Positions 33,914-42,956 of a stretch of 59,217 nt of DNA are shown here, in pieces. The stretch comes from JBAXTU01 sp037130015. GTDB taxonomy: Bacteria; Patescibacteriota; Patescibacteriia; 2-01-FULL-39-33. Position 1 is the stretch's first letter. Each line of letters begins with the position of its first letter. The position numbers and the translations under genes are program-made. The stretch spans positions 1 to 59,217 of the forward strand of contig JBAXTU010000003.1 of NCBI GenBank assembly GCA_037130015.1. The letters run 5' to 3'. The notes under the pieces were generated by a model. The model made no database searches. It had not been told where the DNA came from and worked only from the letters and a program-made list of their open reading frames with translations.

Positions 33914-35317
33914 ATGAAAAGATCAGAAATTGCTATTTCCGCCAGCCTGGTGCCGGTGGATTATCTCATGATTATCTTGGCTGGTATTGCCTCGTATTTT
34001 TTGCGTTATTGGGAGCCGATAAAAAACATCAGACCTGTTATTTTTAATTTGACGCTCGGTGTTTTTATTAATTATTTGGCTATTATTGCTATTATTTGGA
34101 TAATTAGCTTTGCTTTGGCAGGACTATATTCCATGCGCGCCACACGCCGTCCTATTGATGAAGTATCAAAAATAATTCTTGGTTGCTCCACGGCTGTCAT
34201 GTTTTTGATGTTTGTTTTCTTTTTTAGTCGTAGTCTGTTTGATTCCCGTTTTATTATTTTGATTGGTTGGGTATTATCTATTGTTTTTGTGGTTATTGGT
34301 CGCGGTGTTGTCCGTCTGATTCAGCATAATTTATATCGTTTTAATATTGGCACTCATCGGGTTGTGATTATTGGCAAAGGCCAAGTTTCAGAAGAAGTTA
34401 TAAATAGTTTTGGTCAAAATATTAAGACTGGCTATAAGATTGTGGAGCAATTTGCTGATTTTGATAAAGAAATAGAAGTCAAACTTGAAAAAATGGCGCG
34501 TGAAGATAAATTTGATGAAATTTTGGTGGCTACTTCCAATTTGTCTTCAAAAGTGCTAGATAAAATTAATGATTTTTCATATATCAATCATATTGATCTC
34601 AAATATGTGGCTGATATTTTTGAATTTCCAATCACTAATTTTCAAATTGACACTATTAATGGTTTGCCAATCATTGAAGTGAAAAAAACCCGTCTTGATG
34701 GCTGGGGACGCATTGCCAAGCGCATTTTTGATGTGATTGTCTCGTCAATTATTATAATTTTAATTTCACCAATTTTATTGGCTACAGCTATTGCTATAAA
34801 AATTGATTCCCGAGGGAGTGTGTTTTTTTCTTATAAAAGAATAGGGGAGCAAGGCCGGCCATTCACTTATTTCAAATTCCGTTCCATGATTCGCGATGCT
34901 CATAAATATCGTTTTGATGAAAAGTTTTTGAAGGCGTTTCAAAATCTTCGCGATGGCACTCCTATGATGAAGTTTGAAAATGATCCGCGAGTCACTAGGG
35001 TTGGCAAATTTATCCGTCGTTTTTCTATTGATGAATTGCCAGAGTTATTTAATGTTTGGATTGGTAAAATGTCTTTGGTTGGTCCACGGCCTCACGAGGT
35101 TGAAGAAGTGGCTAAATATGAAAATTTTCATAAGCGGGTTTTGACTATCAAGCCGGGTATGACTGGCATGGCCCAGGTTTCCGGTCGTAGTGACCTTGAT
35201 TTTGATGATGAAGTAAGGCTTGATGTGTGGTATATGGAAAATTGGAGCATGAAGCTGGATTTGATGATTTTGTTCAAAACACCACTGGCTGTGCTGAAAA
35301 AACGCAAAACAGAATAA
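33914..35317 (+). CDS. Polyprenyl-phosphate sugar-1-phosphate transferase (WbaP/EpsE-like)
   Basis: A 467-residue initiating transferase that places the first sugar-phosphate on undecaprenyl phosphate. It has four or five N-terminal TM helices (about 1-130), a Rossmann-like CoA-binding middle (HRVVIIGKGQVSEEVI, about 150-260), a further membrane helix at about 275-297 and the bacterial sugar transferase domain with KFRSMIRDA, DELPELFNVWIGKMSLVGPRP and KPGMTGMAQVSGR. It heads the glycosyltransferase group to 39491. Confidence 0.92.
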   Translation: MKRSEIAISASLVPVDYLMIILAGIASYFLRYWEPIKNIRPVIFNLTLGVFINYLAIIAIIWIISFALAGLYSMRATRRPIDEVSKIILGCSTAVMFLMFVFFFSRSLFDSRFIILIGWVLSIVFVVIGRGVVRLIQHNLYRFNIGTHRVVIIGKGQVSEEVINSFGQNIKTGYKIVEQFADFDKEIEVKLEKMAREDKFDEILVATSNLSSKVLDKINDFSYINHIDLKYVADIFEFPITNFQIDTINGLPIIEVKKTRLDGWGRIAKRIFDVIVSSIIIILISPILLATAIAIKIDSRGSVFFSYKRIGEQGRPFTYFKFRSMIRDAHKYRFDEKFLKAFQNLRDGTPMMKFENDPRVTRVGKFIRRFSIDELPELFNVWIGKMSLVGPRPHEVEEVAKYENFHKRVLTIKPGMTGMAQVSGRSDLDFDDEVRLDVWYMENWSMKLDLMILFKTPLAVLKKRKTE

Positions 35318-35330
35318 ATTATTTTTTTAA

Positions 35331-35361
35331 AAAATTGCTTCTTTTTAGAAGTGATTTTTTT
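35331..35361 (+). terminator. Terminator after the sugar transferase gene
   Basis: ATTGCTTCT pairs with AGAAGTGAT using two G-U pairs around a short T loop, then seven Ts. Confidence 0.7.
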
Positions 35362-35399
35362 AATTTGCCAAAATCCGGCAAATTTAATAAGATACACAC

Positions 35400-36482
35400 A
35401 TGAAAACAGCCCTTGTCCACGATCATTTGGCTCAAGACGGTGGTGCCGAGCAAGTCTTAAAGGTTTTTCAGGAAATGTTTCCTGAAGCGCCTATTTTTTC
35501 GTTGATTTTTGATAAGAAAAATACCAACAGTTTTTTTAAAAACAAGGACATTCGCACTTCATTTTTGCAAAAAATTCCTTTCGGAGTAAGGCATTATCAA
35601 TGGTGGCTCTCAGCTATGCCTTCAGCCATTGAAAGCCATGATCTTATGGCGTATGATTTGGTGCTGTCCAGCGCTTCGGCTTTTGCCAAAGGTGTTATTA
35701 CTAAACCTGGCAGTGTGCATATTTGCTATTGCCACACGCCAACCAGATATTTGTGGCTGGACACCCATTCCTATCTTCAAGAGCTTAAAGTACATCCGAT
35801 AGTCAAATCTTTTTTGCCTTTTACTTTGCGTAAACTTCGTCAATGGGATAGATTGGCTGCCGACAGAGTGGATCATTTTATTGCTAATTCCCATACAGTC
35901 AAAGAAAGGATTAAAAAATATTATGGCCGTGATAGTGAGGTGATTTATCCGCCAGTGGAAACTGAAAAGTTTTATATTTCGCCAAACGAAAAAAAATATT
36001 ATTTGGCTGGCGGACGGCTCGTGCCCTACAAGCGTTTTGATTTGGTTGTTAAAGCTTTTTCACGTCTGGGCATTCCGGTTAAGATTTTTGGCATTGGTCC
36101 GGAAATGAAAAATCTAAAACAAATGGCCAAAAGTAATGTACAATTTTTGGGCAAGGTGAGTGACGAAACCAAACGCCGTTTGTATGCCGATTGTATTGCC
36201 TATCTTAATCCGCAAGAAGAGGATTTTGGCATAACAGCCATTGAGGCTATGGCTAGTGGGCGACCAATTATTGCTTATGGTGCTGGCGGAGCCACTGAAA
36301 CTGTTTTGGCTGGGCAAACAGGAGAATTTTTTGATGAACAGATTTGGGAAGACTTGGCAGACAAAATTATTCGTTTCCGTCCAGAAAACTATAATCCGGA
36401 AATAATAAAAAATCATGCTCAGCAATTTAGTACGGCAATGTTTAAAGAAAAAATGAAAGAGTTTATAGATAAAAAGAGGTAA
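35400..36482 (+). CDS. Glycosyltransferase family 4 (mannosyltransferase-like)
   Basis: A 360-residue GT-B enzyme. The N-terminal half has ALVHDHLAQDGGAEQVLKVF, DLVLSSASAFAKGV and CYCHTPTRYLW, typical of WbaZ/mannosyltransferase B-like proteins. The donor half has LAGGRLVPYKRFDLVV and the EEDFGITAIEAMASGRPIIA signature, with both catalytic glutamates. It is followed 4 nt later by another GT4, forming a two-gene unit. Confidence 0.88.
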   Translation: MKTALVHDHLAQDGGAEQVLKVFQEMFPEAPIFSLIFDKKNTNSFFKNKDIRTSFLQKIPFGVRHYQWWLSAMPSAIESHDLMAYDLVLSSASAFAKGVITKPGSVHICYCHTPTRYLWLDTHSYLQELKVHPIVKSFLPFTLRKLRQWDRLAADRVDHFIANSHTVKERIKKYYGRDSEVIYPPVETEKFYISPNEKKYYLAGGRLVPYKRFDLVVKAFSRLGIPVKIFGIGPEMKNLKQMAKSNVQFLGKVSDETKRRLYADCIAYLNPQEEDFGITAIEAMASGRPIIAYGAGGATETVLAGQTGEFFDEQIWEDLADKIIRFRPENYNPEIIKNHAQQFSTAMFKEKMKEFIDKKR

Positions 36483-36486
36483 ATTT

Positions 36487-37596
36487 ATGAAAATTGGAAT
36501 TGACGCCAGATGTCTGATGCAAGATAATTATTCGGGTGTGTCCTGGTACACTTTTAATCTGCTGACAGCTTTGTTTGAAATTGATCATGAAAACGAATAT
36601 ATTTTGTTTTATAATTCTTCGCAAGATTTTAAAGTGCCTGATTGGTGCCGTCCTAATGTTCGTTCGGTTGTTTTTAAAAAATCAAATAAAATTTTTAATC
36701 TCTCTTTATTTGTTCGGAGTCAGCCGAAGTTGGATGAATTAATCGGTGGTGTGGATATCTTTTTTGCGCCCAACGCTAATTTTTTGGCTCTGTCAAAAAA
36801 ATGTCGGTCAATCATTACTGTACACGATTTGTCTTGGTTGCGTTATCCTGAATTTTTTACACTTAAAGGTCGTTTGTGGCATAAGGCTGTTAAATTTAGA
36901 AAAAATTTAATGTTGGCTGATACAATTATTGCGGTTTCAAATAGCACCAAGAATGATTTGGTTGAGTTGTTAAAAATTCCAGCCGAAAAGATAAAAGTTA
37001 TTTATGAGGGTGTGGCTGAAAAATTTAAGCTTTTGGACAAAGATTCTATTGAGATTAAAAAAGTCCAGCAAAAGTATAATTTGCCGGATAAGTTTTTTCT
37101 GTTTTTGGGCACAATTGAACCTAGAAAAAATATTTTAGGCCTAATTAAGGCAATTAAACAATCAAAAACAGATTACAAGCTGGTTTTGGCTGGCGGTCGT
37201 GGCTGGAAATCCCAGTTAATTTATGAAATAGTCAGAAATAGTGATAAAATAAAGTTAATCGGTTATGTGGCCGAGGCTGACAAACCAGCCTTATATAATT
37301 TGGCTTTGTCTTTGGTTTATCCATCATACTATGAAGGTTTTGGCTTACCACTGGTGGAGGCTATGGCTTGTGGCTGTCCGGTCGTTGCTGGAGCCAATTC
37401 TTCGCAAGGCGAGGTGGTGGCTGAGGCTGGATTATTAGTTGATCCTTATAATGTTAATGAAATAAAAAAAGCCATGGAAATCATGGCCGAGGATGTTGAT
37501 TTAAGAAATAGATTAATTGAAATAGGGCAGGTGAGAGCCAAAAATTTCAGTTGGCAGAAAACCGCGAGTGAGTTTTTGGAGTTATTAAAAAAATAA
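36487..37596 (+). CDS. Glycosyltransferase family 4
   Basis: A 369-residue GT-B enzyme with the MKIGIDARCLMQDNYSGVSW start, ITVHDLSWLRYPEFF, and the donor-site signature YPSYYEGFGLPLVEAMACGCPV. It is similar along its whole length to the GT4 proteins at 13724 and 38331, and lacks the repeat insertion seen in the former. The three paralogues probably add successive, similar hexoses; the specific sugars cannot be read. Confidence 0.88.
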   Translation: MKIGIDARCLMQDNYSGVSWYTFNLLTALFEIDHENEYILFYNSSQDFKVPDWCRPNVRSVVFKKSNKIFNLSLFVRSQPKLDELIGGVDIFFAPNANFLALSKKCRSIITVHDLSWLRYPEFFTLKGRLWHKAVKFRKNLMLADTIIAVSNSTKNDLVELLKIPAEKIKVIYEGVAEKFKLLDKDSIEIKKVQQKYNLPDKFFLFLGTIEPRKNILGLIKAIKQSKTDYKLVLAGGRGWKSQLIYEIVRNSDKIKLIGYVAEADKPALYNLALSLVYPSYYEGFGLPLVEAMACGCPVVAGANSSQGEVVAEAGLLVDPYNVNEIKKAMEIMAEDVDLRNRLIEIGQVRAKNFSWQKTASEFLELLKK

Positions 37597-37631
37597 CAGC
37601 CGCGAAAATCTTTTTAGGGATAATCGCGGCT
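37586..37631 (-). terminator. Minus-strand terminator of the small-gene operon
   Basis: AGCCGCGA (37598-37605) pairs with TCGCGGCT (37624-37631), followed on the minus strand by GTTA and seven Ts. The plus strand has no T-run after the hairpin. Confidence 0.7.
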
Positions 37632-37647
37632 TGGTGCGGGGGTTGGC

Positions 37648-37959
37648 TTAGATGGCCACTTTGAGGCCGTCTTCGCGAACCAGGATTAGCTTGTTGCTAC
37701 GGGTTAGGCAACAAGAGACGAACGGTAGTGTGTTGAGCGCCACGTATGGCGTCACAACAATTATGTCGTTTTCGACTTCGTCGTGGTTGCGTTGTGCGCG
37801 GTGCGCTTCCAGACGCTGGGAGCGACGCCGGCTGTTGGCCAGTGCTTGGTGCAACTGGCGCTTATACAACGAATTCAAGTTCGTTGTCTTTTCACCACCG
37901 AAGCGGTGCTGTTCGCGTTTGGCTTTTCCGCCGGGGACTTCCACAAACACTTTCTTCAT
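37648..37959 (-). CDS. Small hypothetical protein, 103 residues
   Basis: Not recognised. It begins KKVFVEVPGGKAKREQHRFG, has a basic, helix-prone centre (NSRRRSQRLEAHRAQRN) and ends in a beta-rich part (DIIVVTPYVALNTLPFVSCC). No signal peptide. An AAGGAA site lies before the ATG at 37959. It shares an operon with the 64-residue gene upstream; promoter and terminator bracket both. Local G+C is higher than in the glycosyltransferase genes on either side, hinting at a different origin. Confidence 0.6.
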   Translation of the reverse strand: MKKVFVEVPGGKAKREQHRFGGEKTTNLNSLYKRQLHQALANSRRRSQRLEAHRAQRNHDEVENDIIVVTPYVALNTLPFVSCCLTRSNKLILVREDGLKVAI

Positions 37960-38018
37960 CTGTTTTTTCCTTTTTGGTTTTTTTCTTTGGTTTCTGTTTT
38001 TTGTTGTTTGTGGCCGAT

Positions 38019-38213
38019 TTAGAAACGGCCGAATTCGTTGTTGCGTTGCCAGCCAATGTTCAGCTGGGTTTGAAAAAGTTGTTCGTTGTGGTGTCTGCGA
38101 CGGATTTGTTGGGGGTCAAACAAAAACTCCCAAATTAATTGCGACCGACAGTCAGACTCAACCTTGCTCCACAAATAGCGGAGCATCTCAATTTGTTGTG
38201 AAAGGGCCTTCAT
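38019..38213 (-). CDS. Small hypothetical protein, 64 residues
   Basis: Not recognised. A helical, Gln/Trp/Arg-rich peptide (QQIEMLRYLWSKVESD, LIWEFLFDPQQIRRRHH). The start at 38213 is fixed by an AAAGGAG site 8 nt upstream; an in-frame ATG at 38255 lies before that site and close to the promoter. It is the first gene of a two-gene minus-strand operon. Confidence 0.6.
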   Translation of the reverse strand: MKALSQQIEMLRYLWSKVESDCRSQLIWEFLFDPQQIRRRHHNEQLFQTQLNIGWQRNNEFGRF

Positions 38214-38262
38214 AACAACTTCTCCTTTGTTAGGGTTAACTTCAGAATTCATCAATTATTAC

Positions 38263-38291
38263 AGTATAGCATACATCTAATATTTTGTCAA
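38263..38291 (-). promoter_or_regulatory. Minus-strand promoter of the small-gene operon
   Basis: TTGACA (rc of 38286-38291), 17 nt, TATACT (rc of 38263-38268) with an extended TGC. Near-consensus. Confidence 0.82.
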
Positions 38292-38330
38292 TAGCAGTTA
38301 ATATATTTTATTTAAATTTAGCTAAAATTT

Positions 38331-39491
38331 ATGAAAATAGGCATAGATGCGCGACTATATGGCACCAAACATGGCGGTATTGGTCGCTATACTCAGGAGC
38401 TGATCAAATATTTGGAACAAAATGTGTCAAGAGAGCCAAAGGCTGGTGATCAGTATTTGGTTTTTGTATCTCGTGACGGATTTAAGGATTATCAGCCACA
38501 AAATCCAAACTTCAAAAAAGTCAAAGCTAATTTTCGCGTTTATTCTTGGCAGGAACAATTGATTTTTCCGTTTTTGCTGTGGCGACATCGTCTTAATTTA
38601 GTACATTTTACGCATTTTAATGCGCCGATTTTTTATCTGGGCGAATTTGTGGTGACTATTCACGACTTGATTATTTCGCATTTTCCAGACAGTCGCGCCA
38701 CCACTCTCGGGCCGTTTAAATATTTGATTAAATTAAAGCTATACAAAGTGGTTGTATCGCACATAGCGCACAAAGCTCAAAAAATTATTGCTGTGTCTAA
38801 TTTTACCAAAGAAGATATTGCCAAACAATTAAAAGTTAATATAGCCAAAATTCAGACAATTTATGAAGGTGTTGATTTTTCACCAGCTGTGGAAAAGTCA
38901 AACTGTGGAAAAGTTTTGACTGATCTTGGGCTAAATAAAAGATTTTTAATTTATGTTGGTTCGGCTTATCCTCACAAGAATTTGGAAAAATTGGTTTTGG
39001 CTTTTCAAAAAATAGTCAGAGAAGGCGCTGATTTGCAATTAGCTCTAGTTGGCAAAAAGAATTTTTTTTATAACCAAGTGGAAAAGTTTATTGCCAAAGG
39101 CGAGAATTTGTCCGGACAGCCAACCAAAAACATTATCCTGACCGATTATCTTGAAGATGACAAATTAGCTTGTCTATATCAGTCTGCTAATGTTTATGTT
39201 TTTCCCTCGCTAATAGAAGGTTTTGGCTTGCCACCATTAGAGGCTCAGCATTATGGTTTGCCGGTTGTTAGCTCCAATGCCACTTGTTTGCCGGAAATAT
39301 TAGGTAATAGCGCCTTATATTTTGATCCTAGTAATGTTGATGATATGGCTGAAAAAATTAAGCAACTTATTGATAATGAACCCTTAAAAATGGATTTAAT
39401 ACTAAAAGGCCAGGAAAATTTGAAAAGGTACTCTTGGGATAAAACCGCCAAAGAGACATTGCAGGTTTATGAAAATATTTTAAGTAAGTAG
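38331..39491 (+). CDS. Glycosyltransferase family 4
   Basis: A 386-residue GT-B enzyme. The start IGIDARLYGTKHGGIGRYTQEL, VTIHDLIISHFPD, LIYVGSAYPHKNLEKLV and the FPSLIEGFGLPPLEAQHYGLPVV signature are visible. Paralogue of the genes at 13724 and 36487. It is transcribed divergently from the two small minus-strand genes and ends at a strong terminator. Confidence 0.88.
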   Translation: MKIGIDARLYGTKHGGIGRYTQELIKYLEQNVSREPKAGDQYLVFVSRDGFKDYQPQNPNFKKVKANFRVYSWQEQLIFPFLLWRHRLNLVHFTHFNAPIFYLGEFVVTIHDLIISHFPDSRATTLGPFKYLIKLKLYKVVVSHIAHKAQKIIAVSNFTKEDIAKQLKVNIAKIQTIYEGVDFSPAVEKSNCGKVLTDLGLNKRFLIYVGSAYPHKNLEKLVLAFQKIVREGADLQLALVGKKNFFYNQVEKFIAKGENLSGQPTKNIILTDYLEDDKLACLYQSANVYVFPSLIEGFGLPPLEAQHYGLPVVSSNATCLPEILGNSALYFDPSNVDDMAEKIKQLIDNEPLKMDLILKGQENLKRYSWDKTAKETLQVYENILSK

Positions 39492-39539
39492 TAAATTTTT
39501 TAATTTGTAATTGATTTAGAGTTATCCCCAATAATTTTA

Positions 39540-39566
39540 AAGACGGTTGTTCACAACCGTCTTTTT
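39540..39566 (+). terminator. Terminator after the GT4 gene at 38331
   Basis: AGACGGTTGT and ACAACCGTCT form a 10-bp stem with a tiny loop, then five Ts. Confidence 0.9.
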
Positions 39567-39567
39567 A

Positions 39568-39576
39568 TGTTATAAT
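39568..39576 (+). promoter_or_regulatory. Extended -10 promoter of the second DUF4012 operon
   Basis: TGTTATAAT, a perfect extended -10, directly abutting the upstream terminator. Start point near 39583. Confidence 0.72.
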
Positions 39577-39607
39577 AAATGTAAATTAAATTATTTTACA
39601 TATCAAC

Positions 39608-39627
39608 AGGCGATAATTTATTCGCCT
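39608..39627 (+). other. Leader hairpin before the second DUF4012 gene
   Basis: AGGCGA and TCGCCT-type arms (39608-39612 with 39623-39627) around an AT-only loop in the 5' leader, 22 nt before the inferred GTG start. It might control access to the start codon. Confidence 0.4.
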
Positions 39628-39648
39628 AATTTAAACATACATACGAAG

Positions 39649-42600
39649 GTGGCAACTAAAAAAGCCCCAATCAAAAAGTTATTGGCCAAACGGCCGGCAA
39701 AACAGGTTAAAAAAGCTATTAAAAATAGCAATTTGACCAAGCCGAGCCGTGCTTTGCTTTCTGAAAAAACAAAGCCGGAAAGCGAGGAGAATGTGCCACT
39801 TCCTCTGAACAAGCAAAAAGAAATCGTTATTAAGATTAGCGATAGTCCCATGGACATTTACACTTCGCCCCATGTTTTGGATTTATCGCAAACACGATTT
39901 ATTGAAAAAGTCAGACCACCAGAAGAATTGGCCAGCAATGATTACAGTGATTTGCCAGGTGGAGAAATGCTGGAAAAATTTTATTTTTTTGAATTTTGGG
40001 ATTTTGAAAAAAGCGAAGTTTTGAATTTTTTTAAAAATTTTGGGCGGAATGTCTTACATTGGCGTGAAAAAGTATTTCCGCGTTTGGAATTATTGCCAAA
40101 AACTCCAGCCATAGACAAAGAAAAAATACATTTGCCAGATAGTAGCTTGGCTACTTGGCAAGAAGTGTCTATTATTAACTTATTTTTGTTTATTTTTAGC
40201 GTCTTTAATAAGATTTTTTCTACCATTAAAGATCTTCGTTTTTATTTTTCTAAATCAGCAGAACCTGAAGATGAGGAAATTGAATTTAATCAAAAAGAAA
40301 TTTTGCCAGAGGAACTGACTAAAGCCCTTAAGTCTCCAGGCATGTTGGAGTTGGAACGTCAAATTTTAGCTGAAGTTGCAGTTGACGAAATGTGGGCTCA
40401 TTATCAAAATCTTGGTGTTATGAAAAGAGCTAATGAGCCTATTTTTGAAGAAGAAATTAAGTCTAAAAACCCCAAAGAAGAATTATTCAAAGATTTTTTT
40501 GGTTCAGCTCAGACGCCGGTTTTTCCTGTTCAGCCACTCAAACCGGTTGGACCTAATATTTTTCAAAGAATGCGCTTATCTTTGGCTGAATGGATCAAGC
40601 CAAAAGAGCGGGTAAAAAGAGAATCAAAATTAAAATTCAGTTGGTCTTTAGGTTTTGAAAAAGCTATTTTCAAAAAACCGAATTTTCAGATGCCACATAT
40701 TCCTAGACCTCATTTGCCACACATGCCACACATGGAAATGCCTCATTTTGAAATGCCAGAAGTGCATTTACCTAATATTTCCATGCCCCAAATCAAAATG
40801 CCACATTTTGAAATGCCACACATGGAAATGCCAGAAGTGCATTTGCCAGAAATTAATTGGCCCAAATTTAACGGCCGAAAATATTACGATTGGCAAATCA
40901 AGCAAATCAGTTCTTGGCGTGTGGCTGTCAGACCAACTTTGATTTTTGCTTTGATAATTATTGTGGCGGTTATTTTGCCCATTAAAGGTATGGCTTATTG
41001 GCAAAAAATAAATTCAGCTAAAGGTGAAATTTTAGGCCAAGCTAAAGAAGCTTTGACCAATATGAAATCAGCTCAAACCGAGCTTTTCAAGTTTGATGTT
41101 CAAGGTGCTCAAAGCTATATGACTGTTGCTAATAGTAATTTTGTTTCGGCTCAGAACCAACTGGAAGATGTCAGATCTTTTTTTACTGATTTAGCTGAAA
41201 TTTCTCCCATCAATAATAGCTTCAAAAGTGGCAAAAATTTATTGGAATTAGGACAGCATTTGTCCACGGCTGGCGAGCATTTATTGATTGGAGTTGAATT
41301 ATTAAAACAGCCGACAGATGGCAAATTGACTGAAAAAATAAAAGGTTTTCAAAAAGAAAATCAAATTGTAATGGCCGAGCTTGGTATTGCTCAAACTAAT
41401 TTGCAGAATATTGATGCCAAATATTTGCCCGAAGAACAGCGCGCACAATTTTTGGAACTCAAAGATAAGATGCCACAACTAATGGAAGCTTTGCAAAAAT
41501 TTCAAGGCTTGACTGATTTTGCTATTAATTTTTTGGGTGATAATGATATCCGTCGTTATTTGGTTATTTTTCAAAATAGCAACGAGCTTCGTGCCAGTGG
41601 CGGTTTTATGGGCAGTTTTTCGCTTGTTGATTTTAAATCAGGACAAGTCAAAAATTTGCAATTGCCAAGCGGTGGCACTTATGATGTGCGCGCAGGTTTG
41701 AATCAATTATTGCAAGCGCCTCAGCCGTTGCAAATAGTTAATGCACGTTGGGAATTCCAAGACACCAACTGGTGGCCTGATTGGCCGACCACTGCCGAAA
41801 AAGTCAGCTGGTTTTATGAAAAAAGCGGTGGCCCCACAGTTGATGGTATTATTGCTATTAATTCTCAATGGCTAGGTGAAATTTTAAAAATTGTCGGCGA
41901 TGTGCCCATGCCAGAATACAACAAAATTATCACGGCTGATAATTATGAAATGGAATTGCAAAAAAGTGTAGAAATTCAATATGCTGATAAAAAAGCGCCC
42001 AAAAAGATTTTGTCAGATTTGGCGCCAAAGCTTTTGGAAAAGTTATTAAAAGTCCAGCCTGATAAATTTTTGAATTTAATGTTGGCTGTTAAGAGTGGTT
42101 TGGATCAAAAAAATATTATGATGTATTTATCTAATTCTGATCAAGAAAAATTTGCATCTGACAATAATTGGGACGGCAGACAAAAAGATGCTGGCGGTGA
42201 TTATTTGAATGTGGTAGCCACTAATATTGGTGGTGGTAAAACAGATAATGTGATCAACCAAAACATTTATCATCAAGCCAAGATCATGCCTGATGGCTCA
42301 ATTATTGATAGTGTGGTGATTTCTCGTTATCATTTTGGTCCTATAGATGATATTTTTACCACTCATTTTAATCGCAGTTATTTGCGTGTTTATGTGCCAG
42401 AAGGCAGTAAGCTCATCAAGGCTGTGGGATTTGAAGCGCCAGAAGCTAATACTTACAAAAAAATTGATGATTATTTGCAAGTTGATCCTGCTCTTATAAA
42501 TGAAAACACAGCCACAATTGATGCTTCTTCCCAAACAAAAATTTATACTGAAAACGGTAAAACCGTTTTTGCTAATTGGATGACTCTAAAACCAGGCCAG

Positions 42601-42927
42601 ACTCAAGAAGCAGTTTTGACTTATCAATTGCCATTTAAACTAACAAAATTGCCAACGCCAACATCCAGTCCTGATTTGATTGGAAGAATAAAAAATGCTT
42701 TTGCTCCGGCAACCAATGTTAATTATGAGTCGTATAGTTTATTAATTCAAAAACAATCAGGCAGTCGCAATAATTCCATTATCAGTGGTTTGTCTTATGC
42801 TGATAATTTGCAACCGGTCATTGATTATCCTCAAGAATTGATAAGTGACGAAGCCAACAGAGAAACCACCTTCAAAAGCACGCTAGATACTGACAAGTTT
42901 TATTTTGTAGGTTTCAAGTCAAAATAA
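39649..42927 (+). CDS. DUF4012-family membrane protein, copy 2, with pentapeptide repeats
   Basis: About 1092 residues from GTG 39649, the first initiator after the promoter that gives a sensible N-terminus (Lys/Ala-rich, like the CAP protein at 52393). The reading frame is open back into the terminator, so the start is not certain. Order: basic tail; acidic linker (about 60-340); a run of about twelve hydrophobic-x-M/L-P-x pentads at about 348-406; TM helix at about 427-449; helical stalk; DUF4012 core with LVIFQNSNELRASGGFMGSF and DTNWWPDWPTTAEK; beta-rich C-terminus. Its extracellular half parallels copy 1 at 10721. It is co-transcribed with the Ig-like surface protein downstream. Confidence 0.85.
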   Translation: MATKKAPIKKLLAKRPAKQVKKAIKNSNLTKPSRALLSEKTKPESEENVPLPLNKQKEIVIKISDSPMDIYTSPHVLDLSQTRFIEKVRPPEELASNDYSDLPGGEMLEKFYFFEFWDFEKSEVLNFFKNFGRNVLHWREKVFPRLELLPKTPAIDKEKIHLPDSSLATWQEVSIINLFLFIFSVFNKIFSTIKDLRFYFSKSAEPEDEEIEFNQKEILPEELTKALKSPGMLELERQILAEVAVDEMWAHYQNLGVMKRANEPIFEEEIKSKNPKEELFKDFFGSAQTPVFPVQPLKPVGPNIFQRMRLSLAEWIKPKERVKRESKLKFSWSLGFEKAIFKKPNFQMPHIPRPHLPHMPHMEMPHFEMPEVHLPNISMPQIKMPHFEMPHMEMPEVHLPEINWPKFNGRKYYDWQIKQISSWRVAVRPTLIFALIIIVAVILPIKGMAYWQKINSAKGEILGQAKEALTNMKSAQTELFKFDVQGAQSYMTVANSNFVSAQNQLEDVRSFFTDLAEISPINNSFKSGKNLLELGQHLSTAGEHLLIGVELLKQPTDGKLTEKIKGFQKENQIVMAELGIAQTNLQNIDAKYLPEEQRAQFLELKDKMPQLMEALQKFQGLTDFAINFLGDNDIRRYLVIFQNSNELRASGGFMGSFSLVDFKSGQVKNLQLPSGGTYDVRAGLNQLLQAPQPLQIVNARWEFQDTNWWPDWPTTAEKVSWFYEKSGGPTVDGIIAINSQWLGEILKIVGDVPMPEYNKIITADNYEMELQKSVEIQYADKKAPKKILSDLAPKLLEKLLKVQPDKFLNLMLAVKSGLDQKNIMMYLSNSDQEKFASDNNWDGRQKDAGGDYLNVVATNIGGGKTDNVINQNIYHQAKIMPDGSIIDSVVISRYHFGPIDDIFTTHFNRSYLRVYVPEGSKLIKAVGFEAPEANTYKKIDDYLQVDPALINENTATIDASSQTKIYTENGKTVFANWMTLKPGQTQEAVLTYQLPFKLTKLPTPTSSPDLIGRIKNAFAPATNVNYESYSLLIQKQSGSRNNSIISGLSYADNLQPVIDYPQELISDEANRETTFKSTLDTDKFYFVGFKSK
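40690..40866 (+). repeat. Coding repeat: Met-Pro pentads
   Basis: About twelve units of the form hydrophobic-x-M/L-P-x (MEMPH, FEMPE, VHLPN, ISMPQ, IKMPH, FEMPH and so on). A longer DNA block (FEMP...EVHLP) is duplicated within it. The pattern resembles the pentads of animal periaxin and AHNAK proteins. Confidence 0.8.
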
Positions 42928-42956
42928 TCATTTATAATATATATAATTTTAAAATT

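Noticed and set aside
37652..38215. A 187-residue plus-strand reading frame opposite the two small minus-strand genes
   Set aside because: It has no ribosome site or promoter and its translation is low-complexity (Phe, Ser, Arg). The minus strand has promoter, ribosome sites and terminator.
39547..39648. A longer N-terminus of the second DUF4012 protein starting at 39547
   Set aside because: That start lies in the previous gene's terminator and upstream of the promoter at 39568.
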